From contig DAOUTY010000082.1 in the NCBI GenBank assembly GCA_030668425.1, positions 1 to 7,407 of the forward strand: a DNA stretch of 7,407 nt, given 5' to 3'. Origin of the DNA: Chloroflexota bacterium (GTDB lineage: Bacteria; Chloroflexota; Dehalococcoidia; SZUA-161). The position numbers and the translations under genes are program-made. The notes below the pieces were generated by a model. The model saw only the letters and a program-made list of their open reading frames with translations, had not been told where the DNA came from and ran no database searches. Positions 5,566 through 7,407 of the stretch are shown piece after piece; the stretch's first letter is position 1; the number at the start of each line of letters is the position of its first letter.

Positions 5566-7407
5566 ATGTGGTATCTAACTAAGCTGGCTCTGAAGAATCG
5601 AGCGGTGACCATCCTTTTGGCAGCTCTGCTGGCTGCAGCCTCGATATGGGGTACCTTCCAATTAAAGAGGGAGATGATACCGGATATCCAATTCCCGTAC
5701 GTGCTAGTCTATGCTGCTTACCCGGACGCAACGCCCGGTGAGGTGGAAGAACAGGTCACCGTACCCATCGAGAATGTTATATGGGATGAGTGGGAAGGCA
5801 AGGGACTGGGCCACCTCTATTCGACTTCGGCAGATCAGATATCCGTTGTCTTCGCTGAATTTGACTTCGGCACCGATATGGAAGCAGTCAACGCTTTCCT
5901 TGAAACGGTTCTGGGCTCAACTGAGTTGGATCTGCCTCAAGCGGTGCGCGATTTTCCGCTGATGAATCCGCGAGTTGAGGAAAATCCACAGGTCCTTGCT
6001 CTGGATCCCAGCATGATGCCGCTGGTAGCCTTCAGCTTGACGGGTGACGTCCCTGCCGAGCAGCTTGGCGTCATTGCGCAGGAACAGGTGCTCCCTGAAT
6101 TGCAGATGGTTGAAGGGATAGCACAGGCGCAGATCGAGGGCGGGGAGAAAGACCAGGTGTTGGTCACCCTGGACCCCGGGCAAATGAACGAGTTAGGGCT
6201 GCCCATGAGCGTTCTGCTGGGACTTATTTCTACCATTCCCGAGTACGGTTCGATTGGCGAGTTGGAGAGCATCCCGGTGGGTGTCGATGGTGTCACACTT
6301 GGGGACGTAGCTGAAGCTGTGGTGGGCCCGGCGCCCGGTACGATGCTCAGCCGCGTGGACGGTGAGACCGCCGCCCTTATAGTTGTGATGAAGGATAAGG
6401 ATGCAAACACGGTTGAGGTGGCGAATGACGTCAGGGAGAGAGCAGAAGAGGTAGATTTGGCCCTTGGGGAAACATTTGAGCTATCGGTCGTATTCGACCA
6501 GTCGGAGTTCATTGAGGAAAGCATAGGTGAGTTGACGCAGATGGCGCTTATCGGTGCTGCCCTGGCGATTATCATCGTTTTCATATTTTTAGCAGCCTTC
6601 CGTGCTTCTCTGGTCACTGCAATGTCTATCCCCTTCAGCATCATCATTGGCTTTTTTGCCATGTACTTCACCAACATTACCATTAATATGCTCACGTTGA
6701 GTGCTATGGCAATCGCTGTGGGCAGGTTGATAGATAACAGCATCGTGGTTTCTGAGGTCATTTACCGACGCATGAAACGTGGCGAGGACTTCATGGAGGC
6801 CTCTATTGGCGGCTCAAAAGAGGTAGCGGGGCCAATCACAGCGTCTACGTTAGCCACAGTTGCTATCTTTGTACCATTGATGTTTGTCGGCGGTATAGTA
6901 GGTGAGCTGTTCATCCCGTTTGCTTTGACTATAACCTTTGCTCTTATTGCTTCGCTCCTGGTTGCGCTTATGGTCGTGCCGGCGTTCTCCCGCTGGTTTG
7001 TTGGCAGAGGGATGAAGGAGAAGGAGAAGGAGAAGGAGAAGGAGACAAAGGCCAGAGATACCTGGTATCAAAAGGTATACATCCCTCCGCTCAAGTGGGC
7101 GCTGGGACATCGATTCTTGACGCTAGCAATCGCCGGAGTCCTGTTCCTGGGCAGCGGTGCCCTGCTGCCGATTATCGGCACTTCGTTCCTGCCCAGCATG
7201 ACCGAGAAGATGCTGGTTGTTCAGGTCGAACTGCCTCCGGGGACCGAGGTTGAGACCACAAGTGAGGTGGCTGGATTGATTGAAGCACTGCTGGTGGACA
7301 CCGAAGCTGTTGACTCCTACTTTACGATGGTCGGCACCTCGACTACTTCGATCCACTCGGCGATGAGCGCTGCTTTCGGTGGGGGCGATAACACCGCTGA
7401 GATCCAG
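5566..7407 (+). CDS. RND-superfamily efflux permease (AcrB/SwrC-like), N-terminal 614 residues; C-terminus cut by window edge
   Basis: This inner-membrane transporter of the hydrophobe/amphiphile efflux (HAE) type should export small molecules using the ion gradient. Full proteins are about 1000-1060 residues, so a little over half is present. Residues 1-12 form the amphipathic start (MWYLTKLALKNR), with TM1 at about 13-33. The first periplasmic/extracytoplasmic porter region spans about 35-320 and includes the QFPYVLVYAAYPDATPGEVEEQVTVPIE segment. TM2-TM6 lie at about 325-475, then a charged Lys/Glu linker (483-498), TM7 (about 517-537) and the start of the second porter domain (FLPSMTEKMLVVQVELPPGTEVE). 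The TM4 motif is GRLIDNSIVV (386-395): Asp390 is kept but the second proton-relay Asp of AcrB (D408) is Asn391. No membrane fusion protein or outer-membrane channel gene is in view. Substrate cannot be predicted. Placed directly after metG, with a good Shine-Dalgarno. Confidence 0.92.
   Translation, partial: MWYLTKLALKNRAVTILLAALLAAASIWGTFQLKREMIPDIQFPYVLVYAAYPDATPGEVEEQVTVPIENVIWDEWEGKGLGHLYSTSADQISVVFAEFDFGTDMEAVNAFLETVLGSTELDLPQAVRDFPLMNPRVEENPQVLALDPSMMPLVAFSLTGDVPAEQLGVIAQEQVLPELQMVEGIAQAQIEGGEKDQVLVTLDPGQMNELGLPMSVLLGLISTIPEYGSIGELESIPVGVDGVTLGDVAEAVVGPAPGTMLSRVDGETAALIVVMKDKDANTVEVANDVRERAEEVDLALGETFELSVVFDQSEFIEESIGELTQMALIGAALAIIIVFIFLAAFRASLVTAMSIPFSIIIGFFAMYFTNITINMLTLSAMAIAVGRLIDNSIVVSEVIYRRMKRGEDFMEASIGGSKEVAGPITASTLATVAIFVPLMFVGGIVGELFIPFALTITFALIASLLVALMVVPAFSRWFVGRGMKEKEKEKEKETKARDTWYQKVYIPPLKWALGHRFLTLAIAGVLFLGSGALLPIIGTSFLPSMTEKMLVVQVELPPGTEVETTSEVAGLIEALLVDTEAVDSYFTMVGTSTTSIHSAMSAAFGGGDNTAEIQ
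7015..7044 (+). repeat. Tandem hexanucleotide repeat (AAGGAG)x5 inside the RND permease gene
   Basis: Five perfect copies of AAGGAG lie in frame and encode five Lys-Glu pairs (residues 484-493), in the cytoplasmic linker between TM6 and TM7. A perfect array at DNA level, using only AAG and GAG codons, suggests expansion by slipped-strand copying; unit changes would keep the frame. It is low-complexity and probably tolerant of length variation. Confidence 0.9.

Noticed and set aside
5937..6761. Open frame of 274 codons on the minus strand
   Set aside because: It is antisense to the RND permease, whose motifs and family match are clear. The translation is a low-complexity Ser/Thr/Ala/Met mix with no recognisable domain, typical of a shadow frame.
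1..7407. Undescribed defence, mobile or biosynthetic system
   Set aside because: All five genes belong to known housekeeping or transporter families, the gaps are short, and no inverted repeats, integrases, toxin-antitoxin pairs or arrays are visible.

Overview
The window looks like ordinary core chromosome of a bacterium, most plausibly a member of Chloroflexota (Dehalococcoidia-like). The case is an inference from three things: a CBS-less GuaB3-type IMP dehydrogenase, a K+-dependent-type membrane pyrophosphatase, and a MetRS whose catalytic loop resembles the KFSTS/RN(W) variety. Base composition is moderate and even across the window, coding density is high, and there is no sign of mobile DNA, phage, CRISPR, tRNA or rRNA. 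No stretch longer than about 180 bases lacks a gene.

Left half (minus strand): a membrane-bound, ion-pumping pyrophosphatase (hppA, 1-1557) runs off the left edge and lacks its C-terminus. Upstream of it lies guaB3 (1733-2884). The 175-base gap between them holds a good sigma70-type promoter pointing at hppA. Between that promoter and the hppA ribosome binding site sits a textbook intrinsic-terminator hairpin with a U tract, so it is either an attenuator in the hppA leader or the guaB3 terminator.

Right half (plus strand): rsmI (2994-3812, 16S rRNA C1402 2'-O-methyltransferase), metG (3861-5537, methionyl-tRNA synthetase) and the first 614 codons of an RND-superfamily efflux permease (5566 to the right edge). 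guaB3 and rsmI are divergent, with back-to-back promoters in about 110 bases. rsmI and metG both lack a Shine-Dalgarno sequence and have promoter-like elements almost touching their start codons, which suggests leaderless or near-leaderless translation. The RND gene and hppA have clear Shine-Dalgarno sequences.

Functionally the genes are housekeeping: guanine nucleotide synthesis, ribosome modification, tRNA charging, recovery of pyrophosphate energy as an ion gradient, and export. HppA could use PPi released by reactions such as tRNA charging, but nothing shows they form one system. I did not find an undescribed multi-gene system. The points worth a second look are the hairpin in the hppA leader, the predicted Na+-type/K+-dependent signature of HppA, degenerate HIGH and KMSKS motifs in MetRS, the Asp-Asn in place of Asp-Asp in the RND permease, the SD-less starts, and a (AAGGAG)5 repeat encoding a Lys-Glu linker.
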